A stretch of DNA of 36,888 nt. Origin: an uncultured Chromatiaceae bacterium. GTDB taxonomy: Bacteria; Pseudomonadota; Gammaproteobacteria; DRLM01. This document shows, piece by piece, positions 17,527 to 26,341 of the stretch. Under the pieces are notes generated by a model that saw only the letters and a list, made by a program, of their open reading frames with translations, was not told the origin of the DNA and did no database searches. A program made the position numbers and the translations under genes. Position 1 is the stretch's first letter. The number at the start of each line of letters is the position of its first letter. The DNA is taken from contig CALZJG010000056.1 of NCBI GenBank assembly GCA_945787555.1, positions 1-36,888 of the forward strand, written 5' to 3'.

Positions 17527-17660
17527 GCCCTCACCCCGGCCCTCTCCCGCTTACGGGCGAGGGAGAGGGGGAGTAAGGAGAAGAGTGGATTACATTGCCC
17601 TTACCCGATCGGCTACGCCCCCCTCGCGGCGCTCTCCCCTCATTCGGGAGAGGGAGAGTC
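17527..17660. repeat. REP-like pair of palindromic units between trpA and accD
   Basis: Two hairpins are present. In the first, CCCTCTCCC (17540-17548) pairs with GGGAGAGGG (17561-17569), and the unit is preceded by CCCTCACCCCGG. In the second, CTCTCCC (17632-17638) pairs with GGGAGAG at 17646-17652 or 17652-17658. CCCTCACCCC...CCCTCTCCC...GGGAGAGGG units are a widespread class of extragenic palindromes in Proteobacteria. A 67-codon open frame across the region is only a by-product of the repeat. The pair may stabilise or end the trp message. Confidence 0.8.
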
Positions 17661-17680
17661 AAATTAGAGAGTGAATAGAT

Positions 17681-18541
17681 ATGAGCTGGTTTGAAAAACT
17701 ACTTCCCACCCGCATCCGCACCGATAGCAATACCAAGCGGGCTATTCCGGAAGGGATATGGGCCAAGTGCGATGTGTGCATGGCGGTGCTGTACCGCGCC
17801 GAGCTGGAGCGCAGCGTGGATGTGTGTCCCAAGTGCAATCATCATATGCGTATTGGCGCACGCCGGCGTTTGGATGTGTTCCTCGATCCCGAGCCGCGCG
17901 AGGAAATTGCCGCCGAGCTTGAGCCCGTCGATGTGCTGAAGTTCAAGGACAGCAAGAAATACAAGGACCGTATCAGCCAGGCGCAGAAGAAAACCGGCGA
18001 GAAGGACGCACTGGTGGTGATGCGGGGGCAGGTGTGCGGCGTGCCGGTGGTAGCGGCGGCCTTCGAGTTCGACTTCATGGGCGGTTCCATGGGGGCAGTG
18101 GTGGGCGAGCGCTTCGTCGAGGCGGTGCATGTGTGTTTGGCGGAGCGCATCCCGCTGGTGTGCTTCTCCGCCAGCGGCGGCGCGCGTATGCAAGAAGCAC
18201 TGTTTTCGCTGATGCAAATGGCCAAGACCAGCGCGGCATTGGCCCAGCTCAGCGAGGAAGGCTTGCCCTATTTTTCGGTGATGACCGATCCCACCATGGG
18301 CGGTGTGTCGGCGAGTTTGGCCATGCTGGGTGATATCAATATCGCCGAGCCCAATGCTCTGATCGGTTTCGCGGGTCCGCGCGTCATTGAGCAGACTGTG
18401 CGTGAAACGTTGCCCGAAGGGTTTCAACGCAGTGAATTTCTGGTGCAGCACGGCGCCGTCGATCTCATCATCGATCGTCGTGACATGCGCGACCGTCTCG
18501 CCCGCCTGCTGGCGTCGCTCACCCATCGGCCGACGCCGTAA
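17681..18541 (+). CDS. accD: Acetyl-CoA carboxylase carboxyltransferase subunit beta
   Basis: This 286-residue subunit, with AccA, moves the carboxyl group from biotin to acetyl-CoA to form malonyl-CoA for fatty-acid synthesis. The N-terminal zinc ribbon has C30, C33, C49 and C52 (CDVC...CPKC). The crotonase-like body shows [19 protein letters not shown], the oxyanion-hole region TMGGVSAS and [11 protein letters not shown]. The ATG begins the usual [10 protein letters not shown]-terminus. The accD-folC order is standard for Gammaproteobacteria. Confidence 0.97.
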   Translation: MSWFEKLLPTRIRTDSNTKRAIPEGIWAKCDVCMAVLYRAELERSVDVCPKCNHHMRIGARRRLDVFLDPEPREEIAAELEPVDVLKFKDSKKYKDRISQAQKKTGEKDALVVMRGQVCGVPVVAAAFEFDFMGGSMGAVVGERFVEAVHVCLAERIPLVCFSASGGARMQEALFSLMQMAKTSAALAQLSEEGLPYFSVMTDPTMGGVSASLAMLGDINIAEPNALIGFAGPRVIEQTVRETLPEGFQRSEFLVQHGAVDLIIDRRDMRDRLARLLASLTHRPTP

Positions 18542-18617
18542 GAGGGAGTTCCGGTTAGACAGCGGGCCCCGTTATGGTCCAGCAACCCTAAACCCGTAAA
18601 CCCAAAGACCATCTAAC

Positions 18618-19922
18618 ATGGTTTTCTCGAATCTTTCCGACTGGCTCGCCTGGCAAGAGACCTTGCACCCGGCCAAGATCGAACTCGGCTTGGAACGCGT
18701 GCACCGTGTGGCGCTGGCGATGGGATTGATGCAGCCCGCCTTCCCTATCATCACCGTGGCCGGCACCAACGGTAAAGGCTCCTGCGTGGCGATGTTGGAG
18801 GCGGTGTTGTGCGCAGCGGGTTATCGCGTCGGCGCCTACACATCGCCGCATCTGCTGCGCTACAACGAGCGGGTGCGCGTGAACGGCGCGCCGGCCGGCG
18901 ATGAAGAATTCTGTGCCGCGTTCGAGCGGGTCGATCAGGCGCGCGGCGAAATTTCACTGACCTATTTCGAATTCGGCACCTTGGCGGCGATGGATATTTT
19001 TGCGCGTGCCGGCTTGGAAGTGGCGATCCTCGAAGTCGGGATGGGGGGGCGCTTGGACGCGGTGAATGTGTGGGATGCCGATGCCGCCCTGGTGACCAGC
19101 GTAGCGCTGGATCATCAGGGCTGGCTGGGCGAGACGCGCGAGGCCATCGGTCAGGAAAAAGCCGGCATTTTTCGCGCCGGTCGGGCCGCGGTGGTGGGCG
19201 AGCGCACACCGCCCGCGAGCGTGTTGCAGCAGGCCGAGGCCTGTGGTGCGCCCGTCTTCCTGTTGGGCCGCGACTACGGGGCCACACCGCAGGGCGGTGC
19301 CTGGACGTGGTGGGGGCCGCAGGGACGGCGACGCCATGGGCTACCGATGCCGCACTTGCGCGGTCGTTTTCAACTCGATAATGCTTGTGCAAGTCTGATG
19401 GTGTTGGAGTCGCTGGTGGCGCGTTTGCCCATCAGTGCGGCGGCGCTACGCGACGGCTTGCGCCACGCCAGCGCGCCGGGACGTTTTCAAATTCTTGATG
19501 GCCTGGGGCTGCGCATCGTCGACGTGGCGCACAATCCCCATGCCGCGGCCGCCCTGGCGGAAACCTTGCGCGCCATGCCGTCCGCGCTCACCCACGCGGT
19601 GTTCGCCGCCTTGAGTGACAAGGACATCGTCGGCGTGGCGCGCGCTATGGGTAATGTCATTGATGTCTGGCATGTGGCCGGCTTGGATACGGAGCGCGGT
19701 TTGCCAGTCGAGGAACTGGCGGCGCGTCTCGTAACGGTGCTAGATGCGAGGCGCGTGCGGTGTTACGACGACCTATCCGCCACCCTGGCCGGCGCCGTGG
19801 CGGCGGCCGGGGATACGGGCCGCGTCGTGGCGTTCGGTTCCTTTTACACTGCCGCCGCCGTGCTGGCGCCGAGTCAGCGCGATTTGTGGCATAGTGTGAC
19901 CCCCGACAGACATCCGAGTTGA
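18618..19922 (+). CDS. folC: Bifunctional dihydrofolate synthase / folylpolyglutamate synthase
   Basis: This 434-residue Mur-ligase-like enzyme adds glutamates to dihydropteroate and folates. The P-loop is VAGTNGKGSC (47-56), followed by SPHLLRYNERV, and later FQLDNACASLMVLE and VDVAHNPHAA, which are diagnostic of FolC. A 76-bp gap separates it from accD without a clear terminator, so accD-folC are probably one transcript. No strong Shine-Dalgarno is seen. Confidence 0.95.
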   Translation: MVFSNLSDWLAWQETLHPAKIELGLERVHRVALAMGLMQPAFPIITVAGTNGKGSCVAMLEAVLCAAGYRVGAYTSPHLLRYNERVRVNGAPAGDEEFCAAFERVDQARGEISLTYFEFGTLAAMDIFARAGLEVAILEVGMGGRLDAVNVWDADAALVTSVALDHQGWLGETREAIGQEKAGIFRAGRAAVVGERTPPASVLQQAEACGAPVFLLGRDYGATPQGGAWTWWGPQGRRRHGLPMPHLRGRFQLDNACASLMVLESLVARLPISAAALRDGLRHASAPGRFQILDGLGLRIVDVAHNPHAAAALAETLRAMPSALTHAVFAALSDKDIVGVARAMGNVIDVWHVAGLDTERGLPVEELAARLVTVLDARRVRCYDDLSATLAGAVAAAGDTGRVVAFGSFYTAAAVLAPSQRDLWHSVTPDRHPS

Positions 19923-19935
19923 AGCAAAGGTCAAC

Positions 19936-20559
19936 GTGAGCCCACCACCCAGCGCACTCAAACAGCGAATCATCGGCGCGTTAGTGTTGGCGGCGCTGGC
20001 GGCGATCATCGTACCGTTCCTCATCGAGATGCCGCGTGACGGTGACTTCTTGGGCGGCGGCACGAATATCCCCGCGCAACCCGAGCGCGGCTTTGTGACC
20101 CGCGTGTTGCCGCTCAATGAGTGGGATCAACAAGCCGAGACCCGTCTCAACGCGGGTACGAGTGAGTTGGATAGCGAGATTACGCCGCCGCCCGTCCAAC
20201 CTGCTCGCTCCACTCCGCCAGCACCCGCGACAAGGCGCACGCCGCTGGCACCGGCGGCAACGACGGTTGCGCCCACCTCGTCATCACCATCCATTCCGTC
20301 CGTCGCCGCGCCCGCGCCTGGGGAGGGCGGCTGGGTGGTGCAGCTGGGGAGTTTTTCAAACGAGAAAAACGCCCAGGAATTGCGTGATCGTTTGCTGAAA
20401 CAAGGATTTCGGGCCTTCATCGAACCGACGCTACAGGGGCGTGAGAGGGCATTCCGGGTGCGTGTCGGGCCGGAGTCGCAGCGCGAGCGAGCCGACGTCC
20501 TGCGCGAGCGAGTGGCCCAGTCCAGCGGGCTCAACGCCATCGTTTTGCGTTATCCCTGA
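19936..20559 (+). CDS. SPOR-domain cell-division protein (DedD-like)
   Basis: This 207-residue protein begins at a GTG with AAAGG six bases upstream. It has one membrane helix (about 11-31), a proline/threonine-rich periplasmic linker, and a C-terminal SPOR domain (about 131-206: GGWVVQLGSFSNEKNAQEL ... FRVRVGP). SPOR domains bind denuded septal peptidoglycan. Position between folC and cvpA is where dedD lies in other Gammaproteobacteria, so it probably takes part in cell constriction. Confidence 0.85.
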   Translation: MSPPPSALKQRIIGALVLAALAAIIVPFLIEMPRDGDFLGGGTNIPAQPERGFVTRVLPLNEWDQQAETRLNAGTSELDSEITPPPVQPARSTPPAPATRRTPLAPAATTVAPTSSSPSIPSVAAPAPGEGGWVVQLGSFSNEKNAQELRDRLLKQGFRAFIEPTLQGRERAFRVRVGPESQRERADVLRERVAQSSGLNAIVLRYP

Positions 20560-20569
20560 GTATTTAACT

Positions 20570-20598
20570 TTCGGTAACTCGTCGCTATTTGCTAAAAT
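20570..20598 (+). promoter_or_regulatory. Putative promoter upstream of cvpA
   Basis: TAAAAT (20593-20598) is a good -10; the matching -35 (TTCGGT, 17 bases before) is weak. It lies in the 211-bp gap before cvpA, which otherwise shows no gene. Confidence 0.3.
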
Positions 20599-20770
20599 TA
20601 CTCCCTTCTCAAATAGGCGCTCGGTGGGTCGGCCGGCGCTAGCCCACGCGGAGCCCAGGTGAACACAATTGCTGACGGTGCCACTCATGCAGAGTGCGAG
20701 GTCCTTACCGTTCGATATCCCCAGTGCCGATTGCGGCGCGCTTGTGTGCACGGATAGGAGCGCCGCTAAC

Positions 20771-21289
20771 ATGGTGTGGGTTGATTACGCCATCCTCGGC
20801 ATTATCGTCGTATCCGCGTTGGTGAGCCTGATCCGCGGCTTTGTGCGCGAAGCGATTTCGCTGGCGGTGTGGATCGCCGCGTTCTGGGTCGGCTTCAGTT
20901 ACAGCCCCGCGGCGGCGGCGTGGTTCGACGGCGTCATCGAGGCGCCCTCGCTGCGCGTGGCGGCCGCCTTCGTCGTTTTGTTCGTGGTGATCTTATTCGC
21001 CGGCGCGTTGATCAATTACGTGATCGGTATGTTGATGCGCGGCAGTGTGCTGCGCGGCACTGATCGCACATTGGGTGTCGTGTTTGGCTTGATACGCGGC
21101 GTGGTGGTCGCGGCGGTGCTCATCACGCTGATTTCACTCACGCCGTTGGCGCAGAACGACTGGTGGCAAGACTCGGCGTTGATCGCTTTGTTCCAACCCT
21201 TGATCGACAAACTGCACGAACTGGTGCCGCGGGATGTGCGCGGTGCGGCCGTTGTACCTCCGCCGCCGCAAGCGGTGGGGGAACTTTGA
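20771..21289 (+). CDS. cvpA: CvpA family membrane protein
   Basis: This 172-residue inner-membrane protein has about four hydrophobic helices. It opens with VWVDYAILGIIVVSALVSLI and continues with RGFVREAISLAVWIAAFWVG, the family signature; LIRGVVVAAVLITLI follows later. CvpA was named for colicin V production and contributes to envelope resistance in enteric bacteria. The ATG at 20771 was chosen over an earlier start (20669) because AGGAG precedes it and it matches the usual N-terminus. It lies next to purF, as in most Gammaproteobacteria. Confidence 0.9.
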   Translation: MVWVDYAILGIIVVSALVSLIRGFVREAISLAVWIAAFWVGFSYSPAAAAWFDGVIEAPSLRVAAAFVVLFVVILFAGALINYVIGMLMRGSVLRGTDRTLGVVFGLIRGVVVAAVLITLISLTPLAQNDWWQDSALIALFQPLIDKLHELVPRDVRGAAVVPPPPQAVGEL

Positions 21290-21423
21290 TCCGTCAGCGG
21301 AAGACTGATTGAATACGCGCTGCTTAATCCAGGGCTGGGATGATACGCGCTAAGCGGGTTCAAGATTCGGCCGCCGTGGGCCGTTGACCAACAGCGCGGC
21401 TTCAGCAAAGTGAGAGACGGATA

Positions 21424-22935
21424 ATGTGCGGCATCGTAGGCATCGTAGGCAAAAAGAGCGTCAATCAGGCCATCTATGACGGCCTCACGGTTTTGCAGCA
21501 TCGCGGCCAGGATGCGGCGGGCATCATGACCTGCGAAGACGGGCGGCTGCATTTACGCAAGGACAACGGCTTGGTACGCGATGTGTTCCAAGCCGGCCAC
21601 ATGCTCAGCTTGCGCGGCAGCATGGGCATCGGCCATGTGCGCTATCCCACCGCCGGTTGCCAGACCTCGGCCGAGGCGCAGCCCTTCTATGTCAATTCGC
21701 CGTTTGGTATCGCACTAGCGCACAACGGCAACCTCACCAACGCCAACGAACTCAAGCGCGATTTGTTCTTGGAAGACTTGCGGCATATCAACACTGATTC
21801 CGATTCCGAAATCGTACTCAACGTCTTCGCTCATGAATTGCAGGCGCAAGGCAAATTGCGCATCAGCGAGCGCGACATCTTCGAGGCGGTGGCTGGCGTG
21901 CATCGCCGTTGTCGTGGCGCCTACGCCGTAGTGGCGATGATCACCGGCTATGGCATCGTTGCTTTTCGCGATCCCCACGGTATTCGCCCCGTCGTGTTCG
22001 GAAAACGTGAAACCGATCAGGGCACTGAATATATGTTTGCTTCGGAAAGCGTCGCGCTGGATGTATTGGGCTTCGAGCTCATTCGTGATGTCGCACCCGG
22101 TGAGGCGGTATTCGTGGATTTGGAGGGCGGCCTCTACACGCGGCAATGCGCCGCCAATCCGGTATATGCGCCGTGTATTTTCGAATTCGTGTACTTGGCG
22201 CGCCCCGATTCCATCATCGACAATGTCTCGGTGTACAAAGCGCGTTTACGCATGGGCGAGCAATTGGCGGATAAGATTCTGCGCGAATGGCCTGATCATG
22301 ATATCGACGTGGTGGTGCCTATCCCCGACACCAGCCGCACCGCCGCCTTGCAACTGTCCTACAAGCTGGGCGTGAAATTTCGCGAAGGATTCATCAAGAA
22401 TCGCTACATAGGTCGCACCTTCATCATGCCCGGGCAGATGCAGCGCAAGAAATCCGTACGCCAGAAACTCAATGCCATCGAATTGGAATTCAAAGACAAA
22501 AATGTACTGCTGGTCGATGACTCCATCGTGCGTGGCACCACCTCGCAACAGATCATCCAGATGGCGCGTGAAGCTGGTGCGAATAGAGTCTATTTCGCTT
22601 CCGCCGCCCCAGCGGTGCGTTATCCTAATGTCTACGGTATCGATATGCCGGCCGCGCAGGAACTGGTGGCGCATGATCGCAGCAATGATGAAGTGGCGCA
22701 GCAGATCGGCGCCGACAAATTGATTTATCAGGATCTGGCCGACTTGGTGGAAGCGGTGCAGCATGGCAATCGTAAGCTGAGTCGCTTCGAGGCTTCCGTG
22801 TTCACCGGCGAGTATGTAACCGGTGACGTCGATGAGGCCTATCTCGGCTCGCTGGCGCAGGCGCGCAACGATTCCGCCAAGGAAGAGCGGGTGCGCTCGG
22901 CGGCGTCTGCGATAGATATGCATAACGCGTCATGA
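21424..22935 (+). CDS. purF: Amidophosphoribosyltransferase
   Basis: This 503-residue enzyme makes phosphoribosylamine from PRPP and glutamine, the first step of purine synthesis. C2 of MCGIVGIVG is the Ntn glutaminase nucleophile, exposed after Met removal. The PRPP-binding loop [14 protein letters not shown] is at about 361-374. The 134-bp leader carries two ATACGCGCT copies but no recognisable PUR box. The gene ends 8 bases before the promoter of the metZ riboswitch. Confidence 0.97.
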   Translation: MCGIVGIVGKKSVNQAIYDGLTVLQHRGQDAAGIMTCEDGRLHLRKDNGLVRDVFQAGHMLSLRGSMGIGHVRYPTAGCQTSAEAQPFYVNSPFGIALAHNGNLTNANELKRDLFLEDLRHINTDSDSEIVLNVFAHELQAQGKLRISERDIFEAVAGVHRRCRGAYAVVAMITGYGIVAFRDPHGIRPVVFGKRETDQGTEYMFASESVALDVLGFELIRDVAPGEAVFVDLEGGLYTRQCAANPVYAPCIFEFVYLARPDSIIDNVSVYKARLRMGEQLADKILREWPDHDIDVVVPIPDTSRTAALQLSYKLGVKFREGFIKNRYIGRTFIMPGQMQRKKSVRQKLNAIELEFKDKNVLLVDDSIVRGTTSQQIIQMAREAGANRVYFASAAPAVRYPNVYGIDMPAAQELVAHDRSNDEVAQQIGADKLIYQDLADLVEAVQHGNRKLSRFEASVFTGEYVTGDVDEAYLGSLAQARNDSAKEERVRSAASAIDMHNAS

Positions 22936-22942
22936 GCGAAGT

Positions 22943-22972
22943 TTGACAAGACGCGCAGCGATTATTTAGGCT
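22943..22972 (+). promoter_or_regulatory. Promoter of the metZ riboswitch transcript
   Basis: A perfect TTGACA (22943-22948) is followed 18 bases later by TAGGCT (22967-22972). The expected start point, about 7 bases on (near 22979), falls directly in front of the first stem of the SAM-II aptamer, as expected for a leader that begins with its sensor. Confidence 0.65.
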
Positions 22973-22978
22973 ATGACA

Positions 22979-23034
22979 TTGCGCCGATTTGATATCAGCT
23001 TGCGGGCGCATAATAAATGCAGCTAAAGCGAGGG
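22979..23034 (+). promoter_or_regulatory. SAM-II riboswitch aptamer
   Basis: The stem GCGCC (22981-22985) pairs with GGCGC (23005-23009). The loop carries GATTTG...TTGC, and downstream lie ATAAATG (23012-23018), then AGCTAAAG (23021-23028) and AGGG (23031-23034). This order reproduces the SAM-II consensus as I recall it: P1, loop with GAUUU and UUGC, then AUAAAUG-N-AGCUAAA and GGG forming the pseudoknot. SAM-II binds S-adenosylmethionine and is usually found before methionine genes of Alphaproteobacteria. Here it precedes metZ. Confidence 0.9.
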
Positions 23035-23047
23035 CAACCCGCTTTAG
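23023..23047 (+). promoter_or_regulatory. Antiterminator hairpin overlapping aptamer and terminator
   Basis: CTAAAGCG (23023-23030) and CGCTTTAG (23040-23047) form a perfect 8-bp stem with a 9-base loop. Its left arm is the conserved 3' strand of the SAM-II pseudoknot and its right arm shares three bases with the terminator's left arm. The three structures are therefore mutually exclusive, as needed for a switch. Confidence 0.75.
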
Positions 23048-23072
23048 TGTAATGACCACGGCGGGTTTTCTT
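23036..23072 (+). terminator. Intrinsic terminator in the metZ leader
   Basis: AACCCGC (23036-23042) pairs with GCGGGTT (23061-23067), with an inner GTG/CAC pairing, followed by TTTTCTT. It lies immediately after the SAM-II aptamer, so bound SAM should favour termination before metZ. GGCGGG (23060-23065) can also pair with CCCGCC (23076-23081), a further alternative fold. Confidence 0.75.
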
Positions 23073-23207
23073 ATGCCCGCCTATTGGGGGTGGGGTGTGA
23101 GCCATGAGGAAGAGGGCGGAATAGTGAAGCGCATGGGCTTTTCTCTTTCCGCTGTATCCCTCGTGCCTGACTCCTTTGAGCCCTGAGTTTCGATGAGGAG
23201 CGGCGGG

Positions 23208-24401
23208 ATGTCTGATTCCGAACACGACCACCAATACGCCTTGGAAACCCTCGCGGTGCGCGCCGGCCAGGTGCGCAGCCACGAGGGTGAGCAGAGCGAA
23301 CCGATATTCGCCACCACCAGCTTCGTGTTCGGCAGCGCCGCCGAAGCCGCGGCGCGCTTCTCGGGCGAGCAGCCCGGCAACATTTATTCGCGCTTCACCA
23401 ATCCCACGGTGCGTGTTTTCGAGCAACGCATCGCGGCGTTGGAAGGCGGTGAACGCGCGGTGGCCACCAGTTCGGGCATGTCGGCCATCCTCGTCGCCTG
23501 TCTGGGCTTATTGAAGAGCGGTGATCACATCGTATCGAGCAACGGTGTCTTCGGCAGTACCGTCATCCTGTTCAATAATTACCTGGCCAAGTTCGGCATC
23601 GACACGTCCTATGTCCCGCTCACCGATGTTGACGCCTGGCGCTCGGCCATTCGTCCCAACACGCGCCTATTATTCATGGAGACACCCGCCAATCCGCTCA
23701 CCGAGGTGGCCGACATCGCCGCGCTGGCCGCGCTGGCCCATGAGCAGGGTTGCTTGCTGGTGGCCGACAACACCGTGTGCACCGCGGCGCTGCAACGGCC
23801 CTTGGAGCTGGGCGCCGATGTGGTGGTGGTTTCCGCCACCAAATACATCGACGGCCAGGGTCGCGCCATCGGCGGCGCGGTGATCGGTCGTGAAAAAGAA
23901 GTGGGTGAGGATGTCTACGGCGCATTGCGTACCACCGGTCCCTGTCTGAGCCCGTTCCATGCCTGGCTATTCCTCAAAGGCTTGGAAACGCTGTCTGTGC
24001 GCATGCAAGCGCATTGCGTTAACGCGCTGAGTTTGGCCCAATGGTTGGAACAACAGCCGGCGGTGGAGCGTGTTTACTATCCGGGACTGACTACCCACCC
24101 GCAACACGAGTTGGCTACGCGTCAACAACGCGGCTACGGCGGCCTGTTGTCCTTCGAGGTGCGCGGTGGCCGCGATGCGGCGTGGAAGGTCATCGATCAA
24201 ACACGTTTGATCTCCATCACCGCCAACCTCGGCGACACCAAGAGCACCATCACCCATCCCGCTACCACCACTCACGGCCGTTTGACACCCGAGGCGCGGG
24301 CCGCCGCCGGTATCAAAGACAACCTGGTGCGGGTGGCGGTGGGCTTGGAAAACGTTGACGACCTCAAGGCGGATTTGGCGCGCGGCTTGAGTCGCGTTTA
24401 A
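23208..24401 (+). CDS. metZ: O-succinylhomoserine sulfhydrylase
   Basis: This 397-residue PLP enzyme of the Cys/Met metabolism family makes homocysteine directly from O-succinylhomoserine and sulfide. The PLP lysine is K212 in SATKYIDGQG. Other signatures are YSRFTNPTVRVFEQR, SSGMSAI, the phosphate-cup GVFGST and STITHPATTTHGRL. The segment LPLTDVDAWR and the overall text fit MetZ rather than MetB or MetC. The ATG at 23208 has AGGAG 7 bases upstream. The 230-bp leader holds a SAM-II riboswitch, so expression should fall when SAM is high. In Pseudomonas metZ also follows purF. Confidence 0.93.
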   Translation: MSDSEHDHQYALETLAVRAGQVRSHEGEQSEPIFATTSFVFGSAAEAAARFSGEQPGNIYSRFTNPTVRVFEQRIAALEGGERAVATSSGMSAILVACLGLLKSGDHIVSSNGVFGSTVILFNNYLAKFGIDTSYVPLTDVDAWRSAIRPNTRLLFMETPANPLTEVADIAALAALAHEQGCLLVADNTVCTAALQRPLELGADVVVVSATKYIDGQGRAIGGAVIGREKEVGEDVYGALRTTGPCLSPFHAWLFLKGLETLSVRMQAHCVNALSLAQWLEQQPAVERVYYPGLTTHPQHELATRQQRGYGGLLSFEVRGGRDAAWKVIDQTRLISITANLGDTKSTITHPATTTHGRLTPEARAAAGIKDNLVRVAVGLENVDDLKADLARGLSRV

Positions 24402-24459
24402 ATGTATCTTCTTGCAATGCCGACTTTCTCAACGGTCAAAACCTAAGGATGCTGAACAA

Positions 24460-25131
24460 ATGAAGAAATCTCTGACGCTTATTTCAATGTTGACGCTCTG
24501 GGCCGGTCAGGCAATGGCGCTGGATCTTGATACTGACAAGAAGCGCTTCAGCTACATCATCGGCATGCAGATCGGTCAGCAGTTTAAGAATGACAATGTT
24601 GATCTGGACGAGGCGGCGTTTATGGCGGCGATCAAGGATGTGGCGGCCGGTGTGCAACCGCAGCTCAGCCAGCAGGAAATGCAGGCGACCATGGAGCGCA
24701 TCCAGCAGCAGCGCGAGGACGCCGCGCAACAACAGGGGGAGAAGAACCGTCTCGAGGGGGAGAAATTTCTCGCCGCCAACAAGAGCAAGAGCGGCGTAAA
24801 GGAACTCCCCAGCGGGCTGCAGTACAAGGTTATCAAAGCCGGCGCGGGCGCGAAGCCCCTCGCGACCGACACCGTTGAAGTGCACTACCGTGGCACTTTG
24901 ATCAATGGTACGGAGTTCGATAGTTCGCACAGCCGTGGTCAGCCGGCGACGTTTCCGGTCAACGGCGTGATCATGGGTTGGCAGGAAGCACTGCAAGCCA
25001 TGCAGGAAGGGGCGAAGTGGCAGATCTTCGTTCCGTCCGATTTGGCGTATGGCAGCCGCGGCGCGGGTGCCCAGATCGGCCCCAATGCCACGTTGATTTT
25101 TGAAGTTGAGTTGTTGGATGTGAAAGACTGA
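24460..25131 (+). CDS. FKBP-type peptidyl-prolyl isomerase, exported (FkpA/Mip-like)
   Basis: This 223-residue protein starts with a signal peptide (MKKSLTLISMLTLW..., cleavage likely after AMA). Next is an alpha-helical dimerisation part with FSYIIGMQIGQQFK and a long QQEMQATMERIQQQRED helix. The C-terminal FKBP domain (about 115-223) has VEVHYRGTLINGTEFDSS, GWQEALQAM and the LAYGSRGAG loop. It folds periplasmic or outer-membrane proteins. The layout matches FkpA/Mip. AAGGA lies upstream of the ATG, and 58 bp separate it from metZ. Confidence 0.92.
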   Translation: MKKSLTLISMLTLWAGQAMALDLDTDKKRFSYIIGMQIGQQFKNDNVDLDEAAFMAAIKDVAAGVQPQLSQQEMQATMERIQQQREDAAQQQGEKNRLEGEKFLAANKSKSGVKELPSGLQYKVIKAGAGAKPLATDTVEVHYRGTLINGTEFDSSHSRGQPATFPVNGVIMGWQEALQAMQEGAKWQIFVPSDLAYGSRGAGAQIGPNATLIFEVELLDVKD

Positions 25132-25158
25132 GCAAACTTTGAGTATTGAACCGAACTG

Positions 25159-25182
25159 GCGCCGCCGCGTCATCGGCGGCGC
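25159..25182 (+). terminator. GC-rich hairpin after the FKBP gene
   Basis: GCGCCGCCG (25159-25167) and CGGCGGCGC (25174-25182) form a perfect 9-bp stem with a 6-base loop, 27 bases after the stop. No T run follows, so it may act as a mRNA 3' stabiliser rather than a classic terminator. The rest of the gap to 25357 shows nothing clear. Confidence 0.4.
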
Positions 25183-25357
25183 GGGTGTTGGGTGCATAGG
25201 ATGCTTCGTCAGGCGTTGGGCGTATACGGCAGCACTCTACAATGATTTCTGTTCGTTGATCGATGGCGCCTATATTTTTGCGCTTGGTTCATTGTGTCAT
25301 GCGGGTGAGTAAAGAGCGCCTGCGTGATATGTTCATTCCCATGTCTGGCGTCTGCCC

Positions 25358-26308
25358 TCAAAGCTGCAGTGCACGCAGCTGCTCCAGCAGCCATGCAGTC
25401 GCCGGGTCGCGTTCGTAGAGTGGATGCCAGATCAGCAGCAAGCGAAAACCGGGGAATCCGGCCGGCGGCTCGAGCATGCGCAGCGGTAACTGGCTGGCGA
25501 GCTTTGCCGCGATCCGGCGGGGTGCGCTGAGCACATAATCGGTGTGTGCCACCACATTCGCCGCGGCCCAATAGCTGCGCGTGGTCACGGCGATCTCACG
25601 CCGTAGGCTCTGCTTTTCCAGCCAGGTTTCCACGATATTGCTTGTCAACCCCAGTGGCGAGGGGTAAACGTGGCGCTGCTGTAAAAAACGCTTGAGGGTG
25701 AGCCGCAGCCGTTCACTGCTGGCGTGTTCCCGGCTTACCAGACACACCAGACGTTCCTCGATCCAGGGCTCGCTGTTGAGCCGCGCAGGCAGGTCGGTAT
25801 ATTCCTGTACCCCGATGACCAGCGTCAGCGCACCGCTTTCCAACAGCGGTTCGAGCTTGTCCGCGCCCAGAGTATGCACGGCGAGTTCCACGTGGGGCGC
25901 GATCTGGCACAGGCGGGCGGCCAGCGCGGGCATGACGACATTCTCGCCGTAGTCGTTCATTGCGATCACGAAGCGCATGCGGGAGGTGGCGGGGTCGAAG
26001 GGTTGGGCAGGCCGCACAGCGCGGGCGATTTGTACAAGGATGGCGCGCACCGGCGCCTCCAGGGCCAGGGCGCGCGGAGTGGCTTGCATGCCGCGTGCGC
26101 CGCGCACGAGGATAGGATCGTCCAGCGTCTCGCGCAGCCGCTTCAAAGCGTTGCTCATGGCTGGCTGACTGAGAAACACCCGCTCGGCCGCGCGCGTCAC
26201 GTTGCGCTCGCGCAGCAGGGCATCGAAGATCGGCAGGAGATTGAGGTCGACGCGGCGCAGCGCCGATTCGATATCCATTTCATGAATGCCAGCATTGATA
26301 CTATCCAT
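25358..26308 (-). CDS. LysR-family transcriptional regulator
   Basis: This 316-residue protein has the N-terminal winged helix (about 18-78: VDLNLLPIFDALLRERNVT, AAERVFLSQPAMSNALKRLR) and a two-lobed effector-binding domain. The opening resembles the NodD/LeuO-type subgroup (DLNLLxxFdall). It is divergent from the GlcG/HbpS-like gene and probably controls it. The start is unsure: ATG at 26308 and an in-frame ATG at 26278 are both possible. The palindrome at 26306-26318 overlaps the first, which slightly favours 26278. Leucine is often CTG here, unlike the neighbouring core genes. Confidence 0.9.
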   Translation of the reverse strand: MDSINAGIHEMDIESALRRVDLNLLPIFDALLRERNVTRAAERVFLSQPAMSNALKRLRETLDDPILVRGARGMQATPRALALEAPVRAILVQIARAVRPAQPFDPATSRMRFVIAMNDYGENVVMPALAARLCQIAPHVELAVHTLGADKLEPLLESGALTLVIGVQEYTDLPARLNSEPWIEERLVCLVSREHASSERLRLTLKRFLQQRHVYPSPLGLTSNIVETWLEKQSLRREIAVTTRSYWAAANVVAHTDYVLSAPRRIAAKLASQLPLRMLEPPAGFPGFRLLLIWHPLYERDPATAWLLEQLRALQL

Positions 26309-26318
26309 TTAACAAATG
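26306..26318. promoter_or_regulatory. Putative operator palindrome CATTT-AAC-AAATG
   Basis: A perfect 5-bp AT-rich dyad with a 3-bp spacer lies in the divergent region between the LysR gene and its likely target. LysR proteins bind interrupted dyads with a T-N11-A core, which fits this site (first T to last A). Binding is inferred only. Confidence 0.4.
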
Positions 26319-26341
26319 ATAACGGGCGGACTATGCTAATT

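Noticed and set aside
17464-17667. 67-codon open frame overlapping the trpA stop
   Set aside because: It is almost wholly REP-like palindromes; the translated text shows no gene-like pattern.
22989-23186. 65-codon open frame through the metZ leader
   Set aside because: It lies across the SAM-II aptamer and terminator; the conserved RNA explains the sequence better.
25209-25571. 120-codon minus-strand open frame beyond the LysR 3' end
   Set aside because: It overlaps the LysR coding region in another frame and has no supported start.
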